A stretch of DNA of 64,000 bases from the NCBI RefSeq assembly GCF_000192575.1, contig NZ_GL876932.1, positions 60,350 through 124,349 of the forward strand, written 5' to 3'. The DNA is from Novosphingobium nitrogenifigens DSM 19370. Its GTDB lineage: Bacteria; Pseudomonadota; Alphaproteobacteria; Sphingomonadales; Sphingomonadaceae. Of the stretch, positions 33,756-42,782 are shown in pieces. Position 1 is the stretch's first letter. Every line of letters begins with the position of its first letter. The position numbers and the translations under genes were made by a program. The notes beneath the pieces were generated by a model, which worked only from the letters and a program-made list of their open reading frames with translations, searched no databases and was not told the DNA's origin.

Positions 33756-36152
33756 ATGAACCGTTCCGCCCGTGCGTTGATCCTGCTTGCCGGTACCGCC
33801 CTCGTCGCTCCGTTCCATGCCCGTGCCGCCGATGAAGGCGCCGCCGCTCCGGCAGCGATCGAACACGACCCGGCGCCGGGGGCCGACATCGTCGTTACCG
33901 CAACGCGCAAGGAAACGCGGTTGCAGCAGACTCCTGTCGCGGTCAGCGTGATCGGCAAGGAATTCCGCAGCCTGCAGAACGTCATTACCGCGCGCGATCT
34001 GGCGGGGCAGATTCCGGGGCTCTATACCGCCCCGACCGGCATCACCCCGCTCACCAACACGTTCTTCATTCGCGGCATCGGCAACAGCGATCCGATTTTC
34101 GATCCGACCGTCGGGGTCTATATCGACGACGTCTATTTGCCCCGCGCGATCAACGGCATGTCCGACCTGACCGATGTTGAACGGGTCGAAGTCCTGCGCG
34201 GGCCGCAAGGGACGCTGTTCGGCGCCAATTCGGCGGGCGGCGCGATCCGCTATGTCACGAAGACCCCCGGCGACCATCTGGAGGCGCGCGGGGACGTCGG
34301 CTTTGGCAGCTATAACACGGTCAATACCCACGGGTATGTCTCGGGCGCGCTGATCCCCGGCCTTCTGGCGGCCAGCCTTGCCGTCGCCCATGACCAGCAC
34401 GACGGCTATACCTGGAACCCGTCGCTGAAAACCGACGTCAACAACCAGAACACCACCGGGGGGCGGATCAAGCTGCTGTTCACGCCGACCAGCCGGTTGA
34501 AGATCACCCTGACTGCCGACGGCACCGTCGATCATTCGCAAGCCGCGCAATATGTCGCGACGACTTACAATGCGTCGAACCCGGCGCTGTCCAATCTGGG
34601 CGCGATCACCGGCGGCACGCTCTATGCCCCGACGCAGTTCAGCGCCTATCAGCCCAATGTCAGCTATGCCGGACGCTATCCGGTCAACTATTCGCATTCG
34701 GGCGGAATTACCGCACGGGTCGATTACACGCTCGACAGCCATCTTGCGCTGCATTCGATCACGGCGCTGCGGGCGTTCGATCAGGACCCGGTCAATTACA
34801 ACAACGACGGGCAGGCACGCCTGCCCTACAATTCCGCACAGACGCGCGCGGTCGATATTTCCGACAACTACATCGCCTATCACGAACACGAATTTACGCA
34901 GGAATTGCAGGTTCAGGGCAACTGGAAAGTCTTCGATTTCACCGCCGGTCTCTATTACCTGTTCGAAAATTTCTCGAGCAACCGTATCGGTTATGTGACC
35001 GGGCTGCCCCAGACCGACACCGCCCTTCCCGCGGCTCCCTTCGACCAGATCGGCGACACCCGCAGCTTCAACTATTCCGCCTATGCGCAGGGCAACGTCC
35101 ACCTGACCGACAAGCTGACGCTGACGGCGGGAGGGCGCTATATCATTCAGCATCGCGCCTTTACGTTCAGCGGGGTGAACGACGATCTCGACGGCAATCC
35201 GATCGATCCCGCACTCTATCCCCAGGTCCTGACGGGCGGGTCGATCCCCGCGCTCGGCGTTTCCGTTTCGGGGGCCCAAGTCAATTTCACCAATGCCGCC
35301 GTGCTCAATACCAAGACCTGGCGCTCGTTCACGCCCAAGGCGGGGCTGTCGTGGCAGGCGACGCCCACGGCGTTCTTCTTCGTCGATTATGCCAAGGGGT
35401 TCGACGCGGGCGGGTTCAACAACCGCGCCCTGTCGGTGGCAACCGCGCTTCCCTATAACCCGGAAACGGTCAACACGTTCGAAGGCGGGATCAAGACCGA
35501 CTGGTTCAACCACCGCCTGCGCATCAACGCGACGGGGTTCTATAACGATTACAAGAACCTCCAGACCTCGGTCTCGGCCTATAGCCCGGTTTCGGGGACT
35601 TACGTCAGCACGCGCGGCAATGCGCCCTCGGCCCATACCGACGGTTTCGAACTGGAAACCTCGGGCCAGCCGACCCGCAATCTGGCGCTGGTGTTCAACC
35701 TCACCTATCTGCAAACCCGCTTCGACGATTATGCCGCGCCGTCCTACGGCACGGTTCCGGCCTACAACTATACCGGCAAGCAGTTTTCGGGGCAGCCGCA
35801 ACTCCAGTATTTCGGCTCGGTCACCTGGACGATCCCGCTCCACCAACAGGGCACGATCAAGCTGGGCGGCAGCGGCAATTTCGAAACGTCCTATTTCTCC
35901 GACACGCTCAACAGCGAACAATACCGCATCCCGGCGCATGGCTATGCCAATGCCTTCCTCAATTACGAAACGCCCGACGGCCACTGGAACTTTACCCTGA
36001 CCGCGCGCAACCTCACCAATTCGTTCTATTTCTCGACGCTCAATCCGGTCGGCTCGGCGATCAAGTCCGGGGCTTATGCCGGAACCCTCCTCCTGCAAGG
36101 CGCCCAGAACGCACCCCGCACGATCTTCGTCAAGGCGGCCTATTCGTATTGA
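33756..36152 (+). CDS. TonB-dependent receptor downstream of an FNR-type box
   Basis: A 798-residue outer-membrane receptor. Signal peptide to HARAADE, TonB-box-like ADIVVTATRKET, plug with FFIRGIG, VGVYIDDVYLPRAI and VEVLRGPQGTLFGANSAGGA, and a barrel ending IFVKAAYSY. ATG 33756 has AGGGG at good spacing. The plug phrases (IRGIGN, DDVYLPR) are those of the large sphingomonad receptor group for plant or xenobiotic molecules, but no substrate can be named. No enzyme gene is cotranscribed; a lipocalin gene follows after 199 bases. Confidence 0.92.
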   Translation: MNRSARALILLAGTALVAPFHARAADEGAAAPAAIEHDPAPGADIVVTATRKETRLQQTPVAVSVIGKEFRSLQNVITARDLAGQIPGLYTAPTGITPLTNTFFIRGIGNSDPIFDPTVGVYIDDVYLPRAINGMSDLTDVERVEVLRGPQGTLFGANSAGGAIRYVTKTPGDHLEARGDVGFGSYNTVNTHGYVSGALIPGLLAASLAVAHDQHDGYTWNPSLKTDVNNQNTTGGRIKLLFTPTSRLKITLTADGTVDHSQAAQYVATTYNASNPALSNLGAITGGTLYAPTQFSAYQPNVSYAGRYPVNYSHSGGITARVDYTLDSHLALHSITALRAFDQDPVNYNNDGQARLPYNSAQTRAVDISDNYIAYHEHEFTQELQVQGNWKVFDFTAGLYYLFENFSSNRIGYVTGLPQTDTALPAAPFDQIGDTRSFNYSAYAQGNVHLTDKLTLTAGGRYIIQHRAFTFSGVNDDLDGNPIDPALYPQVLTGGSIPALGVSVSGAQVNFTNAAVLNTKTWRSFTPKAGLSWQATPTAFFFVDYAKGFDAGGFNNRALSVATALPYNPETVNTFEGGIKTDWFNHRLRINATGFYNDYKNLQTSVSAYSPVSGTYVSTRGNAPSAHTDGFELETSGQPTRNLALVFNLTYLQTRFDDYAAPSYGTVPAYNYTGKQFSGQPQLQYFGSVTWTIPLHQQGTIKLGGSGNFETSYFSDTLNSEQYRIPAHGYANAFLNYETPDGHWNFTLTARNLTNSFYFSTLNPVGSAIKSGAYAGTLLLQGAQNAPRTIFVKAAYSY

Positions 36153-36351
36153 GCAGGCCGCTCACGCCGAACGCAGGCCCCATGCTCATGACCCAATAGG
36201 CCTTGCGGAATGCAAAACGCTGCGAATGGATCGGACTGCCGTCGCCGCGCGCTTCGATCTGTCCACACCCCTTAAGGACATGATGACAGCCTGTGTCCGT
36301 CAGGCCAGACTGCCGGGATCTTCTTGCCCGACCATAACGAAAAGACGTTCG

Positions 36352-36924
36352 ATGATCCGCCTCTGGCTTAGATATGCGTTGCTTGCCGGCATGGTTCCGG
36401 CCCTTGGCGCCTGCGCATCGCTATCGTCCATGCCGGTCGGGAACCATAGCGTGCCGCAGCCCGCCAAAGCGGTCGACATCGACCGGTATCTCGGGCGGTG
36501 GTACGAAATCTACCGTTATGACGCGTCTTTCCAGAAGAACTGCGAGGCGGTTTCGGCAGACTATTCGCGCAATGCGGATGGTTCGATCCGGGTGGTGAAC
36601 ACGTGCCGCAAGGGGGCAACGGACGGCCCGGTCAAGACCGCGATCGGCAGGGCGAAAATCGTTGACCCCGTGTCCGGGGCAAAGCTCAAGGTCTCGTTCT
36701 TCGGGCCGTTCTATGGCAATTACTGGGTGCTCGATCGTGACGACGCCTACCGGTGGGCAATCGTGGGCGAACCTTCGGGGCGTTACCTCTGGGTGCTCTC
36801 GCGCGAAGCCAATCCTTCCGACAGTCTCAAGACCACGCTGCGACGTCGGGTGGAAGAACTGGGCTATGACTGGGCATTGGTACGGGTAACGAAGCAGCAG
36901 CCGGAACAGACGCCCAAATCGTGA
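36352..36924 (+). CDS. blc: Outer-membrane lipocalin (Blc-type lipoprotein)
   Basis: A 190-residue lipoprotein: signal peptide with lipobox LGAC (lipidated C21), then the lipocalin signature YLGRWYEIYRYD (GxW motif) and eight-strand barrel phrases NYWVLDRDDAYRWAIVGEPS and YLWVLSR typical of Blc. Binds lipophilic ligands such as lysophospholipids at the outer membrane and is usually stress-induced. In-frame ATGs upstream (for example 36292) would place residues before the lipobox that do not fit a signal peptide, so 36352 is preferred. Confidence 0.9.
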   Translation: MIRLWLRYALLAGMVPALGACASLSSMPVGNHSVPQPAKAVDIDRYLGRWYEIYRYDASFQKNCEAVSADYSRNADGSIRVVNTCRKGATDGPVKTAIGRAKIVDPVSGAKLKVSFFGPFYGNYWVLDRDDAYRWAIVGEPSGRYLWVLSREANPSDSLKTTLRRRVEELGYDWALVRVTKQQPEQTPKS

Positions 36925-36979
36925 AGCCTGTACCATCGCCAGAAACCGGCGATGAGAGACGCTTGCCGCAGGTTGCGCC

Positions 36980-38818
36980 TTACCCGGGAACCAGATCGGC
37001 ACGCTGTTCGATGACGACCCGGTTGCGGCCTTCGCGCTTGGCCCGGTAAAGGCCCGCGTCGGCGGTCTTGATCAGGGTCGATCCGTCGCGTTCCATCGAA
37101 TTGTCCCAGGCCGTGACGCCAAAGGACATGGTGATCGCGCCCAAGGTACGGCCGCCCTGATGGACGGTCAGTTCGCTGATCGCCTGTCGCACGACATCGA
37201 CGCGGGCGGCCATGTCGGCGGCGGTCGACCCGGGGGCGATGATCGTGAATTCCTCTCCGCCGAAACGGCAGATGACATCGCCGTCGCGGAACCGGCTGCG
37301 CATTTCGACGGCGACGGCCTGCAACACGGCGTCGCCCGCATCGTGGCCGAATTCGTCGTTGAACCGCTTGAAATGATCGACGTCGCACATGACGAGGCTG
37401 AGCGGATCGCCCGAACGCAGGACACGGACGATTTCCAGAGCCAGCGTCTCTTCCATGTAGCGCCGGTTGAACAGGCCCGTCAGCGGGTCGCGGATCGTCT
37501 GTTCACGCAATCCGCGTTGCAGGCGATGGTTGACCAGCGCCGAGGCGATGTTTTCGGTCAGCACGGTCAGGCGGAAACGGTTCTCCGCCTCGACCACGCC
37601 CTTCAGATAGAGCACGCCGATGACTTCCCCGCCCGCCAGCAAGGGCTCGCAGTGATAATGGTCGGTCGCGTCGGCCACATGGGCACAGACGATGTCCGAC
37701 CCCGGCTCGATCACGAAATGGCTCTGCCCGCGCCGCAAGGCCCAGCACTGGTCCGGCGCGAACCCCGCCGGATCGACTTCCAGCCCACCCCATGCTGCGA
37801 TCGGAACCAGCAGATTGCGCGAATTGTTGTGGGCATAGAGCGCGCCGGGAATGTCGGGCAGGACGCGCGGCACGAACACGCGGATGATTGCGGCCAATTC
37901 CTCATCGGTGCGGGCGGCCTGCATCCGGTGGGCCATTCCGCCCAGCAATTCGATGACTTCGCCCCGTTCGCGCAGGACTTCGGCCGTGTGGCTGAGTTCC
38001 AGATTGGTGAGACGCAGCCGTTCCTCGCTGTGAACCTGATCCGACACGGCCTGTGCCAGTTCGTCGGCCATGGCATTGTACCCCAATGCCAGCCGTTCGA
38101 ATTCCCGCGAACGCATGTCGGTCGCGATCCGCGCGCTGCGGTCGCCCGATCCCAATTGCCCCATGACCGCCATCATCGCCTCGACCGGCTCGCGAATGCG
38201 GCGGATCAACCCCATGCACGCGATCAGGACCAGCAGCATCGTCGCAGGCGTGCCCACCACGACGAGCCAGAAAATGGCGTCCAGCCGCGAGGATGCCGTC
38301 CCCATGCGCGACGCGGACAAGGCGCGTTCCTCGCCGAGCAGGTCGCCGACCCGCGCATCGACCAGCGTCATCAGATAGCGCCCGCGCCCGGTCGCGATAT
38401 TGTCCTCCGCAGCCTTGAACTGCCCCGACCGGGCCAGCGAGGCCGACTGTTCGAGGCTGATCGCGCGCGCCTCGACCAGCGTGCGGATTTCCCGCGAGCG
38501 GTCGTTTTGCGAGGCATTGTCCATGGTCAACTGGACCAGCGCGGCGGCGCCCTTGCGCGAGGCAGCGATTTCGCCGTTCGCCGTTTCGGCAAAGGCGGGG
38601 TCGTGCGTGATGATATAGCCGCGCAACCCGGATTCGGCGGCGCGCAAGTGATTGATCGACTGGTTCGCGGTTTTGAGCACTTCGGACGAATGCGCCACCC
38701 ATACCAGACTGTTGCGCATCTGCGTCGACTGATCGAGCAGAAGCGCGGCGAGCAAGGCCAGCACTCCGCCCAATGCGACGCAGAGCACAATGATCCGACG
38801 GGAGAGCGAACCGGACAA
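36980..38818 (-). CDS. CHASE3-HAMP-GAF-GGDEF diguanylate cyclase
   Basis: A 612-residue membrane-bound cyclic-di-GMP synthase. Helix 1 (about 8-28) and helix 2 (about 185-205) flank a CHASE3-like helical sensor (SSEVLKTANQSINHLRAAES, LRGYIITHDPAF). Then come a HAMP segment (about 206-262), a short coiled coil, a GAF-like domain (about 290-430) and GGDEF (about 445-605). The active site is GGEEF (about 519) and RDGD five residues before it is a complete I-site. No EAL domain. Transcribed toward the lipocalin gene, which converges with it. Confidence 0.9.
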   Translation of the reverse strand: MSGSLSRRIIVLCVALGGVLALLAALLLDQSTQMRNSLVWVAHSSEVLKTANQSINHLRAAESGLRGYIITHDPAFAETANGEIAASRKGAAALVQLTMDNASQNDRSREIRTLVEARAISLEQSASLARSGQFKAAEDNIATGRGRYLMTLVDARVGDLLGEERALSASRMGTASSRLDAIFWLVVVGTPATMLLVLIACMGLIRRIREPVEAMMAVMGQLGSGDRSARIATDMRSREFERLALGYNAMADELAQAVSDQVHSEERLRLTNLELSHTAEVLRERGEVIELLGGMAHRMQAARTDEELAAIIRVFVPRVLPDIPGALYAHNNSRNLLVPIAAWGGLEVDPAGFAPDQCWALRRGQSHFVIEPGSDIVCAHVADATDHYHCEPLLAGGEVIGVLYLKGVVEAENRFRLTVLTENIASALVNHRLQRGLREQTIRDPLTGLFNRRYMEETLALEIVRVLRSGDPLSLVMCDVDHFKRFNDEFGHDAGDAVLQAVAVEMRSRFRDGDVICRFGGEEFTIIAPGSTAADMAARVDVVRQAISELTVHQGGRTLGAITMSFGVTAWDNSMERDGSTLIKTADAGLYRAKREGRNRVVIEQRADLVPG

Positions 38819-39022
38819 GGGGATTCCTTATTTTCGTTACGGAACGGCTATGCGCATTGGTCGGTGTGCGCAATGGGGAGCGACGAAAACCCCTGCACGC
38901 CCTCGTGTCCGCCTTTCCTAAAAGAAGGTGGACGATCCGTGACTTGGCGGGCAGGGTCAAATCGCTAGTGGGACCGCAGGACCGGTTCCCGATTGCCGAT
39001 CCCAGACTGGAAGTCGCGAACC

Positions 39023-41323
39023 ATGGCCCATGACGATCTGCCCTCCAACGAAACCGCACACGAGAACCTCGACGGCGTGAAGGCCTATGACGGTCCGGCG
39101 GGCGGTTGGGGCGCCTTGCGCGCGGTGGCTCTGGCCGTGCGGAAACAGATGGGGCCGAGCGCCAACGCCCGCGCGCTGTTGCAGATGAACCAGCCCGACG
39201 GGTTCGACTGCCCCGGATGTGCATGGCCCGATCCGGCGCATACCTCCTCGTTCGAATTCTGTGAAAACGGGGCCAAGGCGGTGACCTGGGAAGCGACCGC
39301 CAAGCGCGTCGATCCCGATTTCTTTGCCCGCCACAGCGTCGAAGAGCTGTGGGGCTGGTCCGACCATGATCTGGAAGACGCCGGGCGTCTCACCCATCCC
39401 TTGCGCCACGATCCGGCGACCGGTCATTTCGTGCCGATCGAATGGGACGAAGCCTTTGCCCGGATCGGGGCGGCGATGCAGGCGATGGACCATCCCGACC
39501 AGATGGAATTCTATGCCTCGGGCCGCGCGTCGAACGAATCGGCGTTTCTCTATCAGTTGATGGCGCGCAGCTGGGGCACCAACAATTTCCCCGACTGTTC
39601 GAACATGTGCCACGAAGCGACCAGTGTCGGCCTCGCCCAGTCGATCGGCGTGGGCAAGGGCACGGTCACGCTCGAAGATTTCGAACACGCCGACGCGATC
39701 TTCTGCATCGGTCACAATCCGGGCACCAATCACCCGCGCATGCTCGGCACTTTGCGCGAAGTGTCGCGTCGGGGCGCCCCGATCATCGTCATCAACCCCT
39801 TGCGTGAACGCGGGCTCGAACGGTTTCAGGACCCGCAGCAGCCGGTCGAAATGGCGACGCTGGGCGCGACATCGCTCGCCAGCGCCTATCACCAGGTGCG
39901 CGTGGGCGGCGACATGGCCTTGCTCAAGGGCATGATGAAGGCGCTGCTCGCGGCCGACGCTGCCGATATTGCTGCGGGCGGACCGGGGCTGCTCGACCGC
40001 GCTTTCATCGCCGAACACACCACCGGTTTCGAAGCCTTGAAAGCCGATATCGAGGCAACGACATGGGACGGCATCGAGCGCCGCTCGGGCCTGTCGCGCG
40101 CCGTGATCGAAAGCATGACGCAAGTCTACGCAGCGGCCGAACGCGTGATCGTGTGCTATGGCATGGGCCTGACCCAGCATCGCAACGGCACCGAAAACGT
40201 GCAGCAGCTGACCAACCTGCTCTTGCTGCGCGGCAATTTCGGAAAGCCGGGCGCGGGCATCTGCCCCTTGCGCGGGCATAGCAATGTGCAGGGCGATCGC
40301 ACCGTCGGCATTACCGAAATCCCGACCGAGCGGTTCCTGTCGCGCCTCGACGCCGCATTCGGGATCACCAGCCCGCGCAAGCACGGGCACAATGCAGTCG
40401 AAGCGGTCGCGGCCATGCGCGACGGCACTGCGCGGGGCTTCATCGGGCTGGGCGGGAATCTCGCCTCGGCCATGCCCGACCCGGAAGCGACCTTTGCCGC
40501 GTTCCGCAAGCTCGATCTCAATGTGCAGATCTGCACCAAGCTCAACCGCACGTGCCTGTTGATCGCGGGCGAAAGCATCATCCTCCCTTGCCTCGGGCGG
40601 ACCGAGGCCGACATGCAGGCAAGCGGGCTTCAGGCCGTGACGGTCGAGGATTCGATGTCGATGGTCCACGCCTCGCGCGGGCGCCTCAAACCGGCGGCGG
40701 AAAGCTTGCGCTCGGAACCGGCCATCGTCGCGGGGATCGCCAAGGCCGCCATGCCCCATGTTGCCATCGACTGGCAGGGCATGGTCGACGACTATGACCG
40801 CATCCGCGACAAGATCGAGGAAGTCTTCCCCGACTTTTACGATTTCAACCAGCGCGTGCGGGTCAAGGGCGGGTTCCGCCTGCGCGTCTGCGCCTCGAAC
40901 CGCGAATGGGACACGCCCGAAGGCAAGGCACGCTTCTTCGTCCACCCCGGCACCGACGAGGACGAAGGCAAATCCGACGGCCCGCTCACTCTCGCCACGA
41001 TCCGCAGCCACGATCAGTACAACACCACGATCTATGGCCTCAATGATCGCTATCGCGGCATCACCGGCCGCCGCGACGTCGTCTTTGCCAATGCCGACGA
41101 CCTCGCCGCGCTCGGCCTTGCCCACGGCGACCGCATTGATGTCGTCGCGGGTCCCGACCGCGTCCTGCGCGCCCAGACCGCCGTCGCCTATCCCATCTCG
41201 CGCGGATCGGTCGCGGCCTATTACCCCGAAGCCAACTGCCTGATCGCGCTCAACGACCACGACCACCGCAGCGGCACCCCGGCCTACAAATCCGTCCCCG
41301 TCACCTTGCGCGCGGCGCAATAG
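39023..41323 (+). CDS. FdhF/YdeP-family molybdopterin oxidoreductase
   Basis: A 766-residue molybdopterin-dependent enzyme of the YdeP subgroup (formate-dehydrogenase-H-like but without known formate activity). Cysteines in DCPGCAW and EFCENGAKA near the N-terminus may hold an iron-sulfur cluster; FASGRASNESAF-type and NMCHEATSVGLA segments and GHNPGTNHPRM are typical of bis-MGD binding. The C-terminal domain (about 640-766, IYGLNDRYRGI, AYYPEANCL) is the MGD-binding cap. Start at ATG 39023. E. coli YdeP is linked to acid resistance; the role here is unknown. No FdhD-type gene is adjacent. Confidence 0.9.
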   Translation: MAHDDLPSNETAHENLDGVKAYDGPAGGWGALRAVALAVRKQMGPSANARALLQMNQPDGFDCPGCAWPDPAHTSSFEFCENGAKAVTWEATAKRVDPDFFARHSVEELWGWSDHDLEDAGRLTHPLRHDPATGHFVPIEWDEAFARIGAAMQAMDHPDQMEFYASGRASNESAFLYQLMARSWGTNNFPDCSNMCHEATSVGLAQSIGVGKGTVTLEDFEHADAIFCIGHNPGTNHPRMLGTLREVSRRGAPIIVINPLRERGLERFQDPQQPVEMATLGATSLASAYHQVRVGGDMALLKGMMKALLAADAADIAAGGPGLLDRAFIAEHTTGFEALKADIEATTWDGIERRSGLSRAVIESMTQVYAAAERVIVCYGMGLTQHRNGTENVQQLTNLLLLRGNFGKPGAGICPLRGHSNVQGDRTVGITEIPTERFLSRLDAAFGITSPRKHGHNAVEAVAAMRDGTARGFIGLGGNLASAMPDPEATFAAFRKLDLNVQICTKLNRTCLLIAGESIILPCLGRTEADMQASGLQAVTVEDSMSMVHASRGRLKPAAESLRSEPAIVAGIAKAAMPHVAIDWQGMVDDYDRIRDKIEEVFPDFYDFNQRVRVKGGFRLRVCASNREWDTPEGKARFFVHPGTDEDEGKSDGPLTLATIRSHDQYNTTIYGLNDRYRGITGRRDVVFANADDLAALGLAHGDRIDVVAGPDRVLRAQTAVAYPISRGSVAAYYPEANCLIALNDHDHRSGTPAYKSVPVTLRAAQ

Positions 41324-41333
41324 GCGAAAGTAA

Positions 41334-41624
41334 CAGGCATCCCCCCCAAAGGAGCCTGCAAAGGAGCCTGCAAAGGAGCAGGAAACCGTCGTCACGCGCC
41401 ATGCAATCCGGTTTCACGGGCAAGTGCTGTCCTCGCCCGACACCGCGCTCGACCTCGCGTCGGCCATGCGCGCCAATCCCAACATGCAGGTCATGGTGAT
41501 GAACGGCCTGTTCGACATGGCAACGCCGTTCTTCAAGACCGAATACGACATCGACCACATGGAACTGCCCGGCACACTGCACGACCTCGACAGTCTCTAC
41601 ACCCGCGCGACCGAGCAACGTTAG
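41334..41624 (+). pseudogene. Internally deleted S10 serine carboxypeptidase remnant
   Basis: Open from a TAA at 41331 to the stop at 41624 but without a credible start. The first part (KEPA repeats then QETVVTRHAIRFHGQ) resembles the N-terminal region of S10 carboxypeptidase-like proteins, and it is joined without gap to ALDLASAMRANPNMQVMVMN and GLFDMATPFFKTEYDIDHM, which resembles their C-terminal region around the catalytic aspartate. About 350 residues of the enzyme core would be missing at the join near 41424, and the usual histidine region is lost at the end. A 12-bp repeat AAAGGAGCCTGC (41348-41359, 41360-41371, partial third) encodes the KEPA units. Confidence 0.55.
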
Positions 41625-41678
41625 GCGGCGTGGACACCTTCAAACGGCGGCTGCCATCTTCGGGTCATCAATTTCGTC

Positions 41679-41760
41679 GCCCCGGACTTGATCCGGGGCC
41701 CCGCTGGGTTCTTGCCGCCACGCCTCTTTCCACACGTGAGCGGGATCCCGGGTCAGGCGC
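41679..41760. repeat. REP-like GC-rich hairpin element
   Basis: CCCCGGA-CTTGA-TCCGGGG (41680-41698) is followed by CCCCGCT and, 40 bases on, by a partly complementary AGCGGGATCCCGGGTCAGGC. Elements with this pattern (CCCCGGACTTGATCCGGGG ... GATCCCGGGTC) are familiar dispersed intergenic repeats of alphaproteobacteria. It lies between the peptidase remnant and the LysR stop and may work as a transcript end. Confidence 0.65.
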
Positions 41761-41763
41761 GGA

Positions 41764-42687
41764 TCAGCGCAACCGATCGACCAGAAAATCGACGAAGACG
41801 CGGACGCGGGCGGGCATGTTGGGGCCACCGGCAAAGACCGCGTGGAGCGGTTCCACGTCGTTGGGGTTGTAGGCTTCGAGAATGGGGACGAGGCGTCCGG
41901 CGGCGATGTCGTGGGCAACGCTGAACGCGCCGACGCGGGCGATGCCGACGCCGTCGGCGGCCAGTTGCCCCAGCGTCTCGCCGTTGTTCGCCTCGATCGA
42001 GCCGCGCACGTTCAGGGCATAGTCGCGCCCGTCCTTGCGGAAAGGCCAGACCGGTTCGGCACGGCGGAAATTGAAGCCGAGGCAATTGTGGTCGTGCAGA
42101 TCCTCGGGCACCTGCGGCGTGCCGTGGCGTTCCAGATAGGCGGGCGAGGCGACCACGACCCGCCGGTTCTCGCCCAGCTTGCGCGCGGTCAGGGTGCTGT
42201 CGGCCAAGGGGCCGAAGCGGATGGCAACGTCCGCCTGTCCCGCGCCGATGTCGACCAGCCGGTCACCGAGGCTGATGTCGACAAGGATGTGGGGATAGAG
42301 CCGCGCGAATTCGCCCAGCAAGGGGACGATGCACAAGCGCCCGTGGGCGAGCGCCGCGCTGACCCGCAATCGCCCGCGCGGGGCGGCACTGTCCGCGATC
42401 GCCTGTTCCGCGTCGTCGAGATCGCCCAGAATGCGCCGCGCCGCGCGCAGATAGGCCGCGCCTTCGGTCGTCAGCGTCAGCGCACGAGTGGAGCGCAACA
42501 GCAAGCGCACGCCCAGCCGCACCTCGATCCGGTCGATCGCACGACTGACGGCCGAAGGCGTCAGGCCGAGCACGCGTCCGGCTGCCGAAAAGCTGCCCTC
42601 GGCCGCGACCGTGGCGAAAAGTTCGAGCGATCGGGCGCGGTCGGCGTGGAAGCGCACCTTTGCGTCGGGTTCATAAATCCTTGGCAT
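41764..42687 (-). CDS. LysR-family transcriptional regulator
   Basis: A 307-residue LTTR. The winged helix-turn-helix is at about 19-78 (LELFATVAAEGSFSAAGRVL, then LTPSAVSRAIDRIEVRLG), and the effector domain follows (about 105-305, GRLRVSAALAHGRLCIVP ... GVGIARVGAFS). The divergent MFS efflux gene begins 95 bases away, the usual arrangement for an LTTR controlling a transporter. The stop falls just beside a REP-like element. Confidence 0.9.
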   Translation of the reverse strand: MPRIYEPDAKVRFHADRARSLELFATVAAEGSFSAAGRVLGLTPSAVSRAIDRIEVRLGVRLLLRSTRALTLTTEGAAYLRAARRILGDLDDAEQAIADSAAPRGRLRVSAALAHGRLCIVPLLGEFARLYPHILVDISLGDRLVDIGAGQADVAIRFGPLADSTLTARKLGENRRVVVASPAYLERHGTPQVPEDLHDHNCLGFNFRRAEPVWPFRKDGRDYALNVRGSIEANNGETLGQLAADGVGIARVGAFSVAHDIAAGRLVPILEAYNPNDVEPLHAVFAGGPNMPARVRVFVDFLVDRLR

Positions 42688-42782
42688 GGAAAGGGCCTAC
42701 CGCAACGGTGCTTCGCAAGCCATCTTTGCATCAATTTCCAATGTCGCCCTCAGCGCGCCCAAGCACCGACCGGACAATCGCG

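Noticed and set aside
33612..36098. Very long minus-strand open frame antisense to the TonB receptor, and similar long antisense frames at 11260-13317, 16733-18505, 18381-20654, 38957-41395, 49719-52406 and 59677-62664
   Set aside because: High GC in third positions makes long antisense frames; their translations are arginine/glycine-rich, lack domain motifs, and mirror well-supported genes.
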